From NCBI GenBank assembly GCA_003500765.1, contig DNQL01000017.1, forward strand, positions 3,709-24,104: a stretch of DNA of 20,396 nucleotides, written 5' to 3'. This DNA comes from Elusimicrobiota bacterium (lineage in GTDB: Bacteria > Elusimicrobiota > Elusimicrobia > Elusimicrobiales > UBA9959). The position numbers and the translations under genes are program-made. This document shows positions 20,047 to 20,396 of the stretch, piece by piece; position 1 is the first letter of the stretch; each line of letters begins with the position of its first letter. The notes below the pieces were generated by a model. It was not told where the DNA came from and ran no database searches. It was given only the letters and a program-made list of their open reading frames with translations.

Positions 20047-20396
20047 ATGGAAGAAAAGAAGCGAAATAAGGGGACCGGCGGGCTTTTCTGGCTGGTCCCG
20101 GTCGCCGCTTTTCTGGTAGTCGGCGGACTGATAGCCGTAGTCTCGATGAGGGACGCCGCGGAGAAGCTGGTCGGTCGTCCCCAGGCCGGCGGCCTTTCCG
20201 AGGGCTCCGCGCTGGGGGTGGCCTCCCGCGGTTCGGGTCTCGGCGACAGGGATTTCTTCTCTTCGGACGAGGACCTCTCAGGCGAGGCCCTGGACTCCTA
20301 CGAGCGCCACAGGCTGGCGGTCGAGGACAGGCTTTACGATAAAAGCTCGTCGGGCAAGGTTACCGCTTTCCAGCAGGGCGGCGCGGCGGGCGCGCA
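20047..20396 (+). CDS. Membrane-anchored protein of unknown function, 3' truncated by the window
   Basis: The frame is open from ATG 20047 to the right edge (116 codons). A short basic N-terminus (MEEKKRNKG) is followed by one hydrophobic helix (about 13-33, LFWLVPVAAFLVVGGLIAVV), then a hydrophilic, Gly/Ser/Asp-rich region with no recognised domain, probably outside the cytoplasm. GGAGGA four to five bases before the ATG is a strong ribosome site, and a good promoter and structured leader precede it. I do not recognise the family. Its own promoter separates it from the pilin cluster, so a pilus role is not shown. Confidence 0.75.
   Translation, partial: MEEKKRNKGTGGLFWLVPVAAFLVVGGLIAVVSMRDAAEKLVGRPQAGGLSEGSALGVASRGSGLGDRDFFSSDEDLSGEALDSYERHRLAVEDRLYDKSSSGKVTAFQQGGAAGA

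Overview
The window is GC-rich bacterial DNA in which every supported gene lies on the + strand. It comes from a diderm: it encodes a secretin, an outer-membrane beta-barrel of the PorV/UPF0164 type, a periplasmic thioredoxin-like protein and several envelope sensors. My best guess at lineage is Elusimicrobiota or a similar deep diderm phylum. That guess is inference from gene mixture, class III-like pilin leaders and a marked use of the ATA isoleucine codon in GC-rich genes; no rRNA or marker gene confirms it.

Layout. Positions 1-854 hold the 3' part of a PorV-like barrel gene. Positions 857-1923 encode three small pilin-like proteins (a minor pilin, the likely major Flp-type pilin and a TadE-like pseudopilin), with very strong hairpins after the major pilin gene. 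Positions 1996-9605 are the core of a Tad (tight adherence, type IVc) pilus machine: CpaB, an unusually short CpaC-like secretin, a single-polypeptide fusion of CpaE/TadZ with the CpaF/TadA motor ATPase, TadB with a long exported N-terminal extension, TadC, and a TPR/coiled-coil protein in the place of TadD.

Positions 9672-17765 are a dense signalling block inserted in the pilus locus: a HAMP/PAS-like membrane sensor without a kinase domain, a small two-helix membrane protein, a PhoB/OmpR-type regulator with a degenerate receiver, a CheY-like receiver, a double thioredoxin-fold protein, a Cache-HAMP histidine kinase, a receiver-histidine kinase hybrid and a NarL-type regulator. A perfect 23-bp inverted repeat (mobile palindrome type) sits between the two kinase genes.

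Positions 17857-19941 form a second pilin cluster: another Flp-like pilin, a large cysteine-rich TadG-like protein and a TadE-like protein. After this, a promoter with a structured leader drives a membrane-anchored protein that runs off the window.

How it may work together. The Tad genes would build and power a pilus; the embedded regulators may control its production or respond to its use. The most suggestive link is that the promoters of the cpaB operon and of the second pilin cluster both carry TTTAACA-like heptamers at 11-bp spacing. In each, the last heptamer starts 16 nt before the -10 hexamer, the geometry expected of an OmpR/PhoB-family activator, and exactly one such DNA-binding protein is encoded between them. 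The prepilin peptidase (TadV/CpaA) is not in the window. No tRNA, rRNA or CRISPR was seen, and no stretch longer than about 200 bases lacks a gene.
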